Source of the DNA: Pseudoips prasinana
Taxonomy: Eukaryota; Arthropoda; Insecta; Lepidoptera; Nolidae
Assembly: GCA_951640165.1 (NCBI GenBank)
Contig: OX621257.1
Coordinates: 9,497,201 to 9,561,200 of the forward strand
DNA: 64,000 bases
Reading direction: 5' to 3'
This document shows, in pieces, positions 22,260 to 33,373 of this stretch. Every line of letters begins with the position of its first letter. Position 1 is the stretch's first letter. Under the pieces are notes generated by a model. That model searched no databases. It had not been told where the DNA came from and saw only the letters and a list, made by a program, of their open reading frames with translations. The position numbers and the translations under genes are program-made.

Positions 22260-22375
22260 ATTATCATCATCATCATTTGAGTCGAAAAACGCCCACTTCT
22301 GGACAAAAGCATCCCCAAAAGATCTCCACAATTGGCGGTCTTATGCTTCCCGCATCCAGTGGCTTCCAGATTACC
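22260..22375 (-). pseudogene. RTE-type LINE tail fragment
   Basis: 'tcatcatcatcatttgagtcg..aaaacgcccacttctggacaaaag...ctccacaattggcggtc' is a diverged copy of the 17715 and 51755 RTE 3' ends. Confidence 0.6.
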
Positions 22376-22890
22376 TATATCTTGATATAAATATTATGTT
22401 TTATACATTAAATAATATGTATATATTTTTTTTGCTTCAAAGTCCTGAATATTAGTACAGTAGGTACAGTATTTTTTTTAATCTGTTGAAACCTAGATTT
22501 GTTGACAGCTTCATTTAATACAAGTAGCTTGGTACACGTTCATAGACGAAAACTTTCATCATTAGGAATTCCCAACAGAAACGTAACACATTATACTATA
22601 AATTGACCTCTAAAGGCATGTAGTTTTAGCATAATACGTCATTAATAGAGCGAAAGTTTCCATCTTATACCGTTTTGTATGAATCACGAACATGTGAGCA
22701 GGAGAAATGCTGCGTAACAAGTGTTACTTTAACTTTTTTATAGCTACCACATGTAAATACCACATATATTTATTGTGTATTGTGATGTCATTTCGACTGT
22801 GAAAGTTTGTCTCCAATCTTATCAATGTGGAGATAAACGCAAACTTCAGCACATTAATACACACAAATGACAAATTAAGCAGAGCTTGTA

Positions 22891-23021
22891 CGCCAGCACA
22901 TCAAGCTACTCCAATGTGTCAAATTTCACCAATTGTAAGTGAACCTTATATTTATGTGATAATGTTGAAAATCTACAAAAGAAATTTGACAGATTGTGGT
23001 AGCTGGATGTGCTGGCGTTTG
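22891..23021. mobile_element. palindromic MITE (family M1)
   Basis: Arms 'cgccagcacatcaagctactcc' and 'agctggatgtgctggcg', with TA at both ends (22889-22890, 23022-23023). Loop orientation opposite to 13100 and 38830. Confidence 0.7.
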
Positions 23022-23063
23022 TACTATGTAAATGAGATAACTGATATACTACATCACTTAAAT

Positions 23064-23186
23064 AGATAATTACACACAAACATACATGTTCATGCACACA
23101 AATATATGTCCTGGGTGGGAATCGAACCCACGACCTGCAGCGTGAAAGGCAAGCTTTTTCCAACTACGTCGACTGGCCCGTCAGAA
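23064..23186 (-). mobile_element. SINE (family B), 3'-truncated
   Basis: 'gtgggaatcgaacccacgacctgcagcgtgaaaggcaag' is the reverse of the tRNA-like head; the body stops after 'aattacacacaaaca'. Confidence 0.6.
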
Positions 23187-23607
23187 ATTGGTATTTTGGG
23201 TATTGAATAAGCTTAATCCAAAAGCGGCAACATTCATTAAAAATGTAAATCGTAGAATATAAGTAGTATTATAAATATGTATTACTTTTGATGATTTACG
23301 TTACTTTAGTTTTTCATAGCCTGATGCTCAAATATACAATGTTGTAGCAATACTTAAGATTACTTAACCTAAAAAGCTATGAGACCAAACAGATTGGGTT
23401 CTTAATATGATTGCATATGTTTCTCTTGTACACCCACTCATCCACATATATAAACACACAAACACACACATATGCTCGCGTGTGTGTGTGTGTGTGTATA
23501 TACAAACAATAAACAAAATTATACAATCATATTAAGTAAAACGTTTGATTATTATTAATTTGTTGCGTTATAGTTAGATGACGCTCCTTAATTACACACT
23601 TAGCAAT
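23187..23607. other. no gene; (GT)n microsatellite
   Basis: (CA)/(GT) tracts at about 23455-23502. Otherwise AT-rich with nothing recognised. Confidence 0.5.
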
Positions 23608-23870
23608 AGCAGTGCCCGCGGACTTCGTTCCGCGTTATAAATATTTTTGTCCCTGCCCGTTTATCCCGCGTAATACTTCGGGTTAAAAGTTCGGGATACA
23701 TTTTAATATTTTTCATATTTTCATAGCCTATGACACTCCACAATAACGAAGCTTTCTATTGGTGAAATAATTTTGAAAATCGGTTCTGTAGATCCAGAGA
23801 ATACCCCTACAACGTCACAAACTCACAAACGTTACCTCTTTATAATATTAGTATAGATTTACGTGACTCC
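23608..23870 (-). mobile_element. Helitron-like element (diverged subfamily)
   Basis: 'agtgcccgcggacttcgttccgcg' at one end and 'actcacaaacgttacctctttataatattagtat' at the other, as in Lep1-like elements but with a different middle. Confidence 0.5.
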
Positions 23871-24174
23871 TTGTACATCCATCAAAATGTAACGACTAAC
23901 ATATACAGCGCTATGGACGGTTAACTCGTTGATCGAAAGGAAGTAGAGTCGATGCCTAATCGGAACTCACGCAGCAAGGAATGCACGTCAACATGCGAAC
24001 GAAAGTTATGCCAGCAGAGAAACTATAATTAGACATACCCAATGAAGAATTGCGTGAAGTTATTCTCGTTTCAGCTGAATGATTTTCTGCTATGGATAAA
24101 TCTCAAAATGGATATAATATCACGATCATATAGTTTTAGTTATCATTAGAAAATTTAACATAGGTACCTCTAAT

Positions 24175-24305
24175 ATTAGCCAAAAAAACATCCACTGCTG
24201 AACAAAGGCATTTTCCAAGAATCTCCACAATGGCTGGTCTTGCGCTACCCGTATCAAATAGTTTCCTGCAACCCTTGCAAGATCGTCGGAGCACCTTGTG
24301 AGGGG
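24175..24305 (-). pseudogene. RTE-type LINE tail fragment
   Basis: Minus strand reads RCSDDLARVAGNYLIRVAQD-QPLWRFLENAFVQQWMFF, a diverged copy of the RTE C-terminus seen at 17715. Confidence 0.65.
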
Positions 24306-24362
24306 CCAAAACAAAAAATATATTTTTGGACTTAGTAACGGACCACTTTTATAATATAAACA

Positions 24363-24824
24363 ACTAACTGTGCCTAGCGGTTTTACCCGCATTAAACTTT
24401 ATAAATTACTAGCTGTGCCCCGCGATTTTACCCGCGTTAAACTTTATAAATTACCACAGCTCCTCCTCCGTAGGTGATAGCGTGATAATATGTAGCCTAT
24501 ATGTTGACCCGACCTCTTAGTAACATTCATGCAAAATTTGAAATAAATCCATGCAGTACTTTTTGAGTTTACCCCGGACATACATACAGACAAACAGATA
24601 AACAGACAAAAATCTAAAAACTATATTTTTGGCTTCGATATCGATTGTAAAAATGTTCAATGTACAGTTTTGACTTTTCCACGATTTTATTACTATATAA
24701 ATAAATTATTATGTGGTAATTCAGGGTGTCAGCTAACTCCATAACAAATTTTTTATTAAAATCGGTCCAGTGAAAGATACACACTCACACACTTTCGCCT
24801 TTATAATATTAAGTAGGATTGCCC
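24363..24824 (-). mobile_element. nested Lep1/Helitron-like elements
   Basis: An outer copy starts at 24363 ('tgcctagcggttttacccgcattaaactttataaatta'). It is interrupted at about 24419 by a second copy starting CTAGCTGTGCCCCGCG, and resumes at about 24721 with 'cagggtgtcagctaactcc' through 'tttcgcctttataatattaagtagga'. Confidence 0.6.
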
Positions 24825-24849
24825 GTTAAAAGTAATCGTCCGGATTTTT

Positions 24850-25040
24850 TTTTGAGCAAACTTGTTTACACACTTGAGGAGTAAGCTGGTGAATGCGTGA
24901 CTAGAGCGTTACGAAAAGTGTGATCTAGGTGAACGGAAGTTGAGAGGGAGATATAAATTAATGAAGAAATAAAGAGAGAGCGAGTTACAAACCTTTCGTA
25001 TATTACTGTAGGGGCAAGAGAGAGAATGAATTATAATAGA
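24850..25040 (+). repeat. interspersed repeat family F, 5' part
   Basis: 'gctggtgaatgcgtgactagagcgttacga...gaacggaagttgagag' matches 52370-52430. Confidence 0.45.
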
Positions 25041-25109
25041 TAAACTTACACTAATTATAAGTAGATGTTCCTACCAGTTGAGCTTGGGTCTAGACCCAAG
25101 GTCAACTGT

Positions 25110-25205
25110 TATCCAACAACAACCGGTTCCGACAGCTTAACGGGACAATTAAACCGCTTGAACGGTCACCCATCCATAGACTGGCCGGGGGCCTAGTTGC
25201 TTTAC
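25110..25205 (-). mobile_element. SINE-like fragment (family D)
   Basis: 'acaacaaccggttccgacagcttaacggg' is the reverse of 'cgttaagcggtcggttccggttgt' in the SINE-like repeat at 27650-27910. Confidence 0.4.
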
Positions 25206-25478
25206 CTCGACGATTTTTTTTTTTTTTTTTTTTTATATCTGGGGACAATGTCACACAGATCATCCTAGCCCCAAACTAAGCAAAGCTTGTACTATGGGTA
25301 CCAGGCGACGATATACATGCTTATATAGATAGATAAATACTTAAATACATAGAAAACATCCATGACTCAGAGACAAATATTCGTGCTCATCACACAAATA
25401 TTTGCACTTACCGGGATTCGAACCCAGGACCACCAGCTTCGTAGGCAGGAGCACTACCAACTAGGCTATGGTGACCGT
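25206..25478 (-). mobile_element. SINE (family B-related) with long T tract
   Basis: A run of more than 20 T (25206-25232), i.e. a poly(A) tail on the minus strand, followed by the reversed body ('atctggggacaatgtcac', 'aagcttgtactatggg') and head 'gggattcgaacccaggaccaccagcttcgtaggcagg'. Confidence 0.6.
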
Positions 25479-25559
25479 TACATATGGACTGGTGAGTGCA
25501 CCTGGCTATGAGTGCCTCTATTGTATATAGCATTGTATGACCGCCATTCGCTTTCCCAG

Positions 25560-25936
25560 TTGCCTCAATGGTCTAGCCTGGTAGCTTGTTCAACGCAGAT
25601 AACGACGTCCTGGGTTCAAATCTCGGGTCAGGCCAAAAGTGATTTTGGGATTTGTCTGTAAAAAGAAAAAAAAATCTTAATATCAGCCCGAAGTCTGGGA
25701 GTTGGCGGTATTATACCCCGTGCCTCGGGGAGCACGTTAAGCCGATGGTCCTATGCCTGACCTCTTTCCGGTCGTACAGCTAGTAGTCCACTCGGATCAA
25801 GAGAGTGATGGAATAGAAAGTGCTCCTGTGTTGGCGCACACACTTGTGCACTATAATAAGTCCCGCGCAGATGTCTAGTCTCCAATGAGACTGGCCGCTG
25901 TGGGCGAAATTCGGCTAGGAAGACATTATTATTATG
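25560..25936 (+). mobile_element. tRNA-derived SINE (family A)
   Basis: Head 'gcctcaatggtctagcctgg' (A box) and 'gggttcaaatctc' (B box). Body 'agcccgaagtctgggagttggcggtattat', 'gtgcctcggggagcacg' and 'actggccgctgtgggcgaaattcggctaggaggacattattatt'. About 375 bp, full length. Confidence 0.7.
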
Positions 25937-25954
25937 ATTATTTACTAGTTAATA

Positions 25955-26326
25955 ATAATGTCCTCCTAGCCGAATTTCGGCCACGGCGGCCAGTCTCAAC
26001 AGAGATTAGCCATCTGCGCGGGACATATTATAGTGCTCAAGTGTGTGCGCAAACACAGGAGCACTTTCTATTCCATCACTCTCATGATCCGATGGGACGC
26101 CTATGCGACACGACCGGAAAGAGGTCAGGTACAGGACCGACGGCTATACGTGCTCTCCGAGGCACGGGGGTATAATACCGCCAACTCCCAGACTTCGGGC
26201 TGATGCTGAGAATTTTTTCTTTTTACAGAAAAGTCCCAAAATCACTTTTTGGCCCGACCCGGGATTTGAACCCAGGACCTCGTTTTCTGCGGGTGAACAC
26301 GCTACCGCTAGACCAACGAGGCAGTC
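25955..26326 (-). mobile_element. tRNA-derived SINE (family A), inverted next to the previous copy
   Basis: Same family in reverse, flanked by an 11-bp duplication ACTAGTTAATA (25944-25954 and 26327-26337). It therefore inserted independently beside the copy at 25560-25936. Together they form an inverted repeat with arms of about 370 bp. Confidence 0.75.
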
Positions 26327-26339
26327 ACTAGTTAATAGG

Positions 26340-27645
26340 TAGCCAGTGTCAACAACTTACTTTTACAACAACCCTTATTAGTTCATAAGTTTTATTTTAT
26401 GCTACACTAAGTAGCTCCCTCGTTTATTAAGATTAGTCAAGCAATTTTGATCTAACTATGATAATAAGTATTGAACTGTGTTGTTTATTTAATTCTTTGT
26501 TTATTTAATTATGAAATTATGAATCTTGTCCATGTAAACCTATATTATAATAAGTTCAACCCGTGTGACCGGTACCCAAGATACAAGCACAATGCCTAGT
26601 TTGGGACCAAAGTAATTTTTAACGCTCTGTGAAGCTTTACTGAAATAAAGATATTCTTATTCTAAACTCTTCTTTGAAAATTTCTAAATAGTCGATTAGG
26701 AAATAGGCTCTTATTTGGGTTCTATTCTATTTATCTTTTTAGAAATTTCGCTACCATCCATTAGGAGGTAGACAAATAGATAGCAAAGCATTACGTTCAG
26801 TGCTACGTTAAATCCTTTCACATTCCATTGATGGATATTTGTTTGAGAATAATGAACGATAACTTGGTGTTAAGACGTCTGTGTCAAAGCAATAGAAGTT
26901 ATTTGATTGGCGTTCTATTTAGCTTGCTTGATATTCGCGTATAAAATACATATATTATTTCTTTTTCAAGTTATAAGTTTTTAATAAATAAATAAATATC
27001 TGGGGACAACTAACATACTGCCATCTGATCCCAAACATTAGCCGAGCCTGTTTACAATTATCCCACCCATTTACAACGGCGACGCGAGACAGCCTTAATC
27101 GCGATGCCCAGAAGTAGGACCAAATTACTGGAGAACACTCTTCTCACAAGAACTTTGGTAACCCTTAATTCTGTAGCGGGTCAAATTGATTTATTTTCTT
27201 ATAGAATAGAATAGAATTACTTATTTGTAAATAATTCACTTGTTCTCTTGTTCACTGAGCCAAAGTAACTCTGCATGTATTATGTTACTAGCGTGTTATG
27301 TTTATTCTCCTACAATATTCTCGAATATGGTAAGATTTGGGTGGTAAATTTAATGTCGTAATACATGTTTATGAGTTTAACACATTCTGCCCCTTAGAGG
27401 ATTCCTACGAGTCAAAAATTTAAAAGTTAATTAATATTACTCATTTTAATAATGTGCATAATTTTAATAATATTTATAATTGTAATAATGTTCACAGCTT
27501 TAATAATTTTGATAATGTTAATGTTCATATTACTTATATAAGTTTTTGTAAATCCTGCGCTATCGAAACGGGTTTAACCAGTAATGGTAGCTGTATGCGT
27601 GAATAAATAAATAACATACCTATGTCATCATCTTGAAAGTATTAT
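26340..27645. other. no gene; small repeat fragments
   Basis: Contains a reversed SINE B fragment at about 26990-27070 ('atctggggacaactaacatactgccatctgatccc') and a LINE-tail-like (AGAAT)n piece at about 27200-27250. No coding sequence seen. Confidence 0.4.
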
Positions 27646-27649
27646 ACTA

Positions 27650-27910
27650 CTTACTTAGACGATCATAGCTTGATGCTCCCACCGGTCCGTAACTAGTGGA
27701 CTGGGTTAAGTAACTAGACTCCTGGTCACTCCATATATGGATGACACCAATTTGGTTTAATTTCTGAGCGCTTCGGAGGGTGCTTCGGAGGGCACGTTAA
27801 GCGGTCGGTTCCGGTTGTACAGAAAACAGTCGTTAAGCCATGTCAGAGACCTACTGGGCGGCTTGAGCATCTAACACTAGGGTAACCCCTACCCATACGA
27901 TAAGTAAGTA
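27650..27910 (+). mobile_element. SINE-like repeat (family D)
   Basis: 'gatcatagcttgatgctcccaccgg', 'gcttcggagggcacgttaagcggtcggttccgg' and a tail 'gataagtaagtaag'. The phrase is common to a lepidopteran SINE type. Confidence 0.45.
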
Positions 27911-29095
27911 AGAAAGTATTATAATATAGTAGTAATAAATAGTGAAATATAGTAGTCATTAAGAATATGTAGAATCAAAATAACTTTAATTGATTCGTAA
28001 CTGATTTAAAGTGGCAGTTGTAAATAGTGGTTTTGGTTAGTAAAAAATTACAATGCATATTTTCTAAGAAAAAACATGCGGGGCCGTCGTTTGGGACTGC
28101 CGATAGAAGTGAAAACTATTTTTTCATTTATGATACTCGGAAAGTAGTGTTTATTTAATCCGAGTAGCGAGTGCAAGATGCTACTTCCCATCTTTGGGCG
28201 GTAAAGATTCATCAAAGTAATTGCTTCTCTAACTATGGAGGGAATAAATTTTAAACATAGAACTAAATTTGTTTAGGCGGGGGGCTGTAAAAAGTTTAAA
28301 ATAATTAAGAAAAAAATGCTGCGGTCATGTGAGTGTATAAACAGCCAGTGGGAATTAAAAAAATAGACCCGCCGCCTTACGAATATTCGTTCAGGTCACG
28401 TGTCCTGACGCGAGTTTAACATGTTTTACCCATCAGAAATAGCGCCCCGTACAAAATGCATCAGCCGATCTTTGTTCTTGTATGAAAAGTTAATATTTCT
28501 ATTTGTTTATTTTGCATGATGATGTTGGTCAGGTTCATAGGCAGATTATCCTGTCATGGCCAACAATTTAGAAATTGTAAGTTTTCACCAAACTCCCCAC
28601 AAGCGACGAGCATTATAACTAATGTGTCAAAGAAAGTCAACCATAAATTATCATCATATTTTTCTGTAGAATTTTAAATAATGTTTAAATATTTGTTGAC
28701 TAAGTTCAAAGAGACATTTACTGCCTATTATGTTGGTAAGATATCTCAGTTTGTATGCTTCTTAACCTGCGAAAATACGCATGTTTTAATATTTATTATG
28801 CACTGTCTACCTACTTTAATAATAATATGTTAAATCATTCAAAAAAATAACTTTTCCGAGCCGGTTTTGTACAAAAGCATAGATGCGTGGGTATTAGAGA
28901 CATTAACACAGTTACCGACTTTGGTTGTGGGACTGTTCTTGCGAGTACATGTAGGAACTCAAAATACAAATACGGCGAGTCTTACAGTATGACATCATCC
29001 AGATTTTTTTTAGGGAGCCTGCTTTAGTGGAGATTTATAAATTCAGTCTTTATATAGCGTTAGACTAAGATACTTCTTTGTTTTGCCCCTTGAAG
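27911..29095. other. no gene recognised
   Basis: AT-rich, no long frame, no shared repeat recognised. Confidence 0.45.
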
Positions 29096-29460
29096 ACTGC
29101 CTCGTTGAGTTAGCGGTAGCGTGTTCAACCGTCAATAACGAAGGCCTGGGTTCAAAGCCGGGTCAGGCCAAGAGTCATTTTGGGATTTTTCTGTAAAAAA
29201 GCAAAATTTCTCAGTATCTGCCCGAAGTCTGGGAGTTGGCGGTATTATTCCCCTGTGCCTCTAAGAGCACGTAAAGCCGTCAGTCCTGTACGGCTTCACT
29301 TCTTTCCGTTCATCAGATTATGAGAGTGATGGAATGTAAATAGCCCTGTGTTTGCGCACACACTTATGCACTATAATATGTCCCGCGCAGATAGCAAGTC
29401 GCCATTGAGACTGGCCGCGCGCCGTGGTTGAAATTTGGCTAGGAGGACATTGTTATTATT
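29096..29460 (+). mobile_element. tRNA-derived SINE (family A)
   Basis: 'gactgcctcgttgagttagcggtagcg' head, 'gggttcaaagccgggtc' B box, and the full body to 'ggaggacattgttattatt'. Confidence 0.7.
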
Positions 29461-29714
29461 AAAAACTATAATATTTGGGCCAATACCACAAATATGCCAA
29501 AACAACAAAAACTTTACTCGCATATCCTGGTACAGTTACGGTTGTGTAATTTCCTCCCTCCGTGAAATTATAAAAACTAATAAACATGTGGTCTTTCATA
29601 AGGATTTCATTATTGGGCCGTTTACAAAATAAGTGTTTAGGTTCCAAAGAGGCCTTTATGCTTTATGCCTTTATAGCTAAAATTTAAAATTTAGATAATT
29701 TAACCTATACAAGA

Positions 29715-29935
29715 TCCTTGACAATAACTTAATTTAAGTTAGTTAAATATCGTTACTGTTATAAAATAAATCTTATTGTAAATCATTTCCTATAATCCGT
29801 GTACCTAAATATCTATATGTACCTAGTAATAATTATAAATTAATTATATATTACTACCAACATGTTCTGACTATTTACAAGCGCTTTTTTAAAGTCTACG
29901 TGAATAAAAACCTTTTTTATTTATTCATATTATGC
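29715..29935 (+). repeat. interspersed repeat family F, 3' part
   Basis: 'ttgacaataacttaat...acatgttctgactatttacaagcgcttttttaaagtctacgtgaataaaaacc' recurs at 36970, 40191, 52660 and, inverted, 57050. Confidence 0.6.
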
Positions 29936-29971
29936 GCTTCATCTTAGACTTTCCTACAATCCAAACAAGTC

Positions 29972-30420
29972 ACGGTCAGATGGATACCCGGGCACTCTGG
30001 AATAGATGGAAATGAGAAGGCAGATAAACTTGCGAGACTTGGAGCCATTAATCATCATAACGTGCCCGACCATTTTGTGATATTACCAAGCAAAGGGCCT
30101 ACTCTATTCTCAACGGCCAATCCACATCAGCAGCCATAGAACTGTGGAGGTCCTCAGCTGGATCTCTACACTCAAATGTTATCAGGGGCTACAACAAAAA
30201 AACTCCGGAAGAATTCATTGAATTCAAACGTTACAAAACATGTAAGTACAGTAAGTTGGATTCTGCAAGCTGAATACAATTTTCAGATTCTGCCAAGAAT
30301 CAGAGGAAACTCCAATGTACATTCCGTGCTCGTGCGGACCGCTAATGCCTTATAGAAGTATCTACTTGAGACAGCATATAATGCAACCGGAAGACATACA
30401 AGCACGACCTCTATCTATCT
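29972..30420 (+). pseudogene. LINE RNase H domain relic (R1/I-type)
   Basis: Reads TVRWIPGHSGIDGNEKADKL-ARLGAINHHNVPD, the conserved C-terminal RNase H motif with the last catalytic Asp, then breaks down in stops and frameshifts downstream ('ATTKKLRKNSLNSN...'). Isolated fragment with no RT upstream. Confidence 0.7.
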
Positions 30421-30999
30421 GATCTTCAGCGGCAGCAAGTATTTGTTCAACAAATGAAAGTACAGTATTAACTGCCATCTCTTTGCTGACCAGCATGGTG
30501 ACTTTACATTATTGCAAGCGCCTATTATTGAAGGTAGAAGGAAACATGATAATGGAGAGTACTGGAAAATAACAATATCATTTCGATGTTGTGTCAAAGT
30601 AGAATCCCATATTCACTACGTTCTGTAATATGAATAGAATAATCGGTAACAGTTAACCATTAGTTAATGCTAACTATCACTTAAGAATAAGGTCAGACGC
30701 ATCCAATCGAAATACTAAAAGACATATACCTACTAGTAACACGAGTGGCATCAAAAATCGAAAGTTTTTCGTCCGACTTAAATTTCAAGGCGTCCACCAA
30801 TTTTCGTATACCTACTACATTACATTCCGGTTGCAGAGAAAGTCAAACAAGCGCCCTTAACAAGAAGTTGAGAGAAATCATTGGATTTATGGCATATTTT
30901 TATAAAAGTTGTCGAGGTCAAAGATGTGTTATCAGTTGCTTATTGGATTTTATTAATCCGCAGAAAATGTGGTCCTGGGGTTCATAGGCCTTGATAAGA
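30421..30999. other. no gene recognised
   Basis: An 80-codon frame at 30745-30987 has no recognised motif and no supporting splice or repeat context. Confidence 0.4.
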
Positions 31000-31150
31000 T
31001 AAGATAAGATAAATACACTTTATTGCACAACATTTACAAAGAATTGTTACAAGATTAAAATAATATTTAAAAAAGGTACAATAGGTGGTCTTATCGCTTA
31101 CAGCGATCTCTTCCAGACAACCCTCAGTTGGACTATATACCTAGTATGGA
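31000..31150 (-). repeat. LINE 3' tail fragment
   Basis: (GATAA)n then 'atacactttattgcacaacattt...ggtggtcttatcgcttacagcgatctcttccagacaaccctc'. Same type as the CR1/Jockey tail at 39655. Confidence 0.55.
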
Positions 31151-31960
31151 ATTATGAGTGGAGGTAGAGTATGGTGTAAGAAATGTGGGATATGATTACT
31201 TACGACTAATCGTGGTATCTACTTAATATTAGTACAACCAATAATGACTTACATAATATCAAAATCAGAACGCTGCGTTGGCCCTACCACTGATCATTTT
31301 CCGGTCTTAATGGCGAGCTATTCTCATCGAATCACAAAGGTTAAGGAAATTATGAGTCTGTAAAATATGTCTGGTCCGTTCTATTTACTGGTTTGTGACA
31401 ATTGATAGGCAGACCCAATGCCAGGAGGTACAGCAAACCGTATCCTAAATCCTTTTAAAACCTCGTTTAAAGAAGGACATGTCGTAACCCTGAGGAAACA
31501 CCGCAGCATTCATTCTAGAGCCTGCACGTACGTGGAATGTATGAACGCTGAAAGCGGACCGTGCTTGGCGGAAGAACCCTACTGCGAGTGCGCGTGGTGC
31601 GATGATCAATATATTTAAATTACGTTGACTTTAAAGTTTGGTTTGACCACTTTTACCTGAGACAAAGTGTCTTGATAGACAGACAGGCAAACAAGCAGGA
31701 ATACAGACAGACAATGAAGAGATCGTGTAACGGATTTTCCTTTTGAGGTACAGGAATAAATTAAAAATGATGTTCATACGAATTCTTAATTACGTATCTT
31801 TCGTTTTAACTACATACGTTAAAGAGAGAAATCTTCATGCGTATGTACCGTAAACATAAACGATTATTATATACTATGACGTCAGTGTTGGACTACTTAA
31901 AATATACCAAATGTATGTATAGCTGATGATTGTAAATAATTACGAATCATTATTATTATT
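31151..31960. other. unassigned; one small Cys-containing frame
   Basis: 31418-31618 is a 66-codon frame with six Cys in its C-terminal half (RACTYVECMNAESGPCLAEE, then CECAWCDDQYI). No signal peptide and no partner exon are identifiable, so it is left unassigned. Confidence 0.3.
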
Positions 31961-31967
31961 TTTATCT

Positions 31968-32560
31968 AGGACAACTCATACCGGCTAAAGACACCATGCA
32001 CAAAGAGATTGAAAGACGGATAGCCACTACATGGAAAAGATATCCGTCAGTAAGCAAAGTCATCGAAAATAAGGGCATGCCTATCAAAGAGATAAGAAAA
32101 GTGGAAAATATGTGCCTTTTACCATGCTTAACTTAGGGTTGCCAAACATGGGCATTGAGAGATACTTTAATAAACAAAATAAAGGTATGTCAAAATGGAA
32201 TGAAGAGAAGCGTAATGGGCGTCAAGAGGGAAGATAGAATAAGACTAGAAATAAATTAAAATAAAACTAAATTTAAATATGCAAAGAAAACATGTTTCAT
32301 AGCATATTTATATGACCAGTCCATTGACTTGATATGCTGATTGATATGCTTAGAGATATGAATGGTAATGGTCAAAAACCATAACAGAGTGGTATCCCAG
32401 GAATGGGAAAAGAAGTAAAGGGCGTCAAACAAAAAGATGGGAAGATGACTTCAATAAGGTAGCGGGTCCAGAGTGGAGAGAACAGCGGGAAACAGACAGA
32501 AATGGAAAGCTTAATTTAAAGGAGGAATTTGTCGGAAGACAAGCTGTGAAGTGAAACTGA
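31968..32560 (+). pseudogene. RTE-type LINE, degraded RT C-terminus
   Basis: Reads YLGQLIPAKDTMHKEIERRI-ATTWKRYPSVSKV, then (stops) CQTWALRDTLINKIKVCQNG-MKRSVMG and, further on, remnants of the RRGRQ..RWEDDL..VAGP.W region. The order and motifs are those of the RTE-clade connection/thumb domain. Multiple stops and frameshifts, so inactive. Confidence 0.75.
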
Positions 32561-32638
32561 TCGTTTAGTCGATCTGAATAAAAAATATCTGCTGCAATAA
32601 AGGCTTATTTTATTTATTTATATTATTATTATTTATTG

Positions 32639-32988
32639 GACTGCCTCGTTGGTCTAGTGGTAGCATGTCCAACCGCAGATAATGAGGTCCTAGGTTCAAA
32701 TCCCGGGTCGGACCGAAAAGTGACTTTGTGATATTTCCATAAAAAACTAATTTCTCAGTATCAGCCCGAAGTCTGGGAGTTAGGGGTATTACAACCCCGT
32801 GCCTCGAAAAGCACGTAAAGCCCCAGGTCATGTACCTGACCACTTTTCGGTCATGCCGCTAGTCATCCCATCAGATAATAAGAGTGATGGAGTAAAATGT
32901 CTCCATCACTTATGCACTATAATATGTCCTGCGCAGTTTAAACTGGCTACCGTGGCCGAAATCCGGTCGAGGTGACATTATTATTATT
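32639..32988 (+). mobile_element. tRNA-derived SINE (family A)
   Basis: Head 'ctgcctcgttggtctagtggtagcatg' with a good A box, B box 'ggttcaaatcccgggtcgg', and body to 'cattattattatttattta'. The best tRNA-like head of the family here. Confidence 0.7.
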
Positions 32989-33238
32989 TATTTAGTTTTG
33001 AAGTACGTGCTAGGTTGTCTATTCCAATTTCAATTTCTTTGGGTAATCCGAAATAAAAGAATAAAATTAATTCAGCACTTGGGTACCTGGCTTGTGTCAG
33101 TCAAGCTCACAATGCAGCAGTTAAGTCTAATACAATGTTAAAGAAACTCGATTTTAGGTCAAGTCCGTTTGTGCGGTCCGTCTTCTCACATGAACGTGTA
33201 GAGAAATCCTTAAGTAAATAAGTATAATAAAAAATGTG

Positions 33239-33373
33239 CAGACGCCAGCACATCAAGCTGCCCCAATCTATCAAATTTCCCCAATTGTAAGAGAACCTTA
33301 TGAATTAGTGATAAAGTTGAAGTCTATAAACGAAATTTGACAGATTGAGTTAGCTGGATGTGCTGGCGTCTTG
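33239..33373. mobile_element. palindromic MITE (family M1)
   Basis: 'cagacgccagcacatcaagctgcccc' and 'agctggatgtgctggcgtc' arms. The left flank lacks an intact TA, the right has GTAC. Confidence 0.65.

Noticed and set aside
25560..25640. tRNA gene calls at SINE heads (25560, 29096, 32639, 37791, 55488)
   Set aside because: A and B boxes are present, but cloverleaf stems do not pair well and each is followed by a shared SINE body.
31418..31618. Small Cys-containing peptide gene
   Set aside because: No signal peptide and no recognised Cys framework; left as unassigned instead of naming a function.
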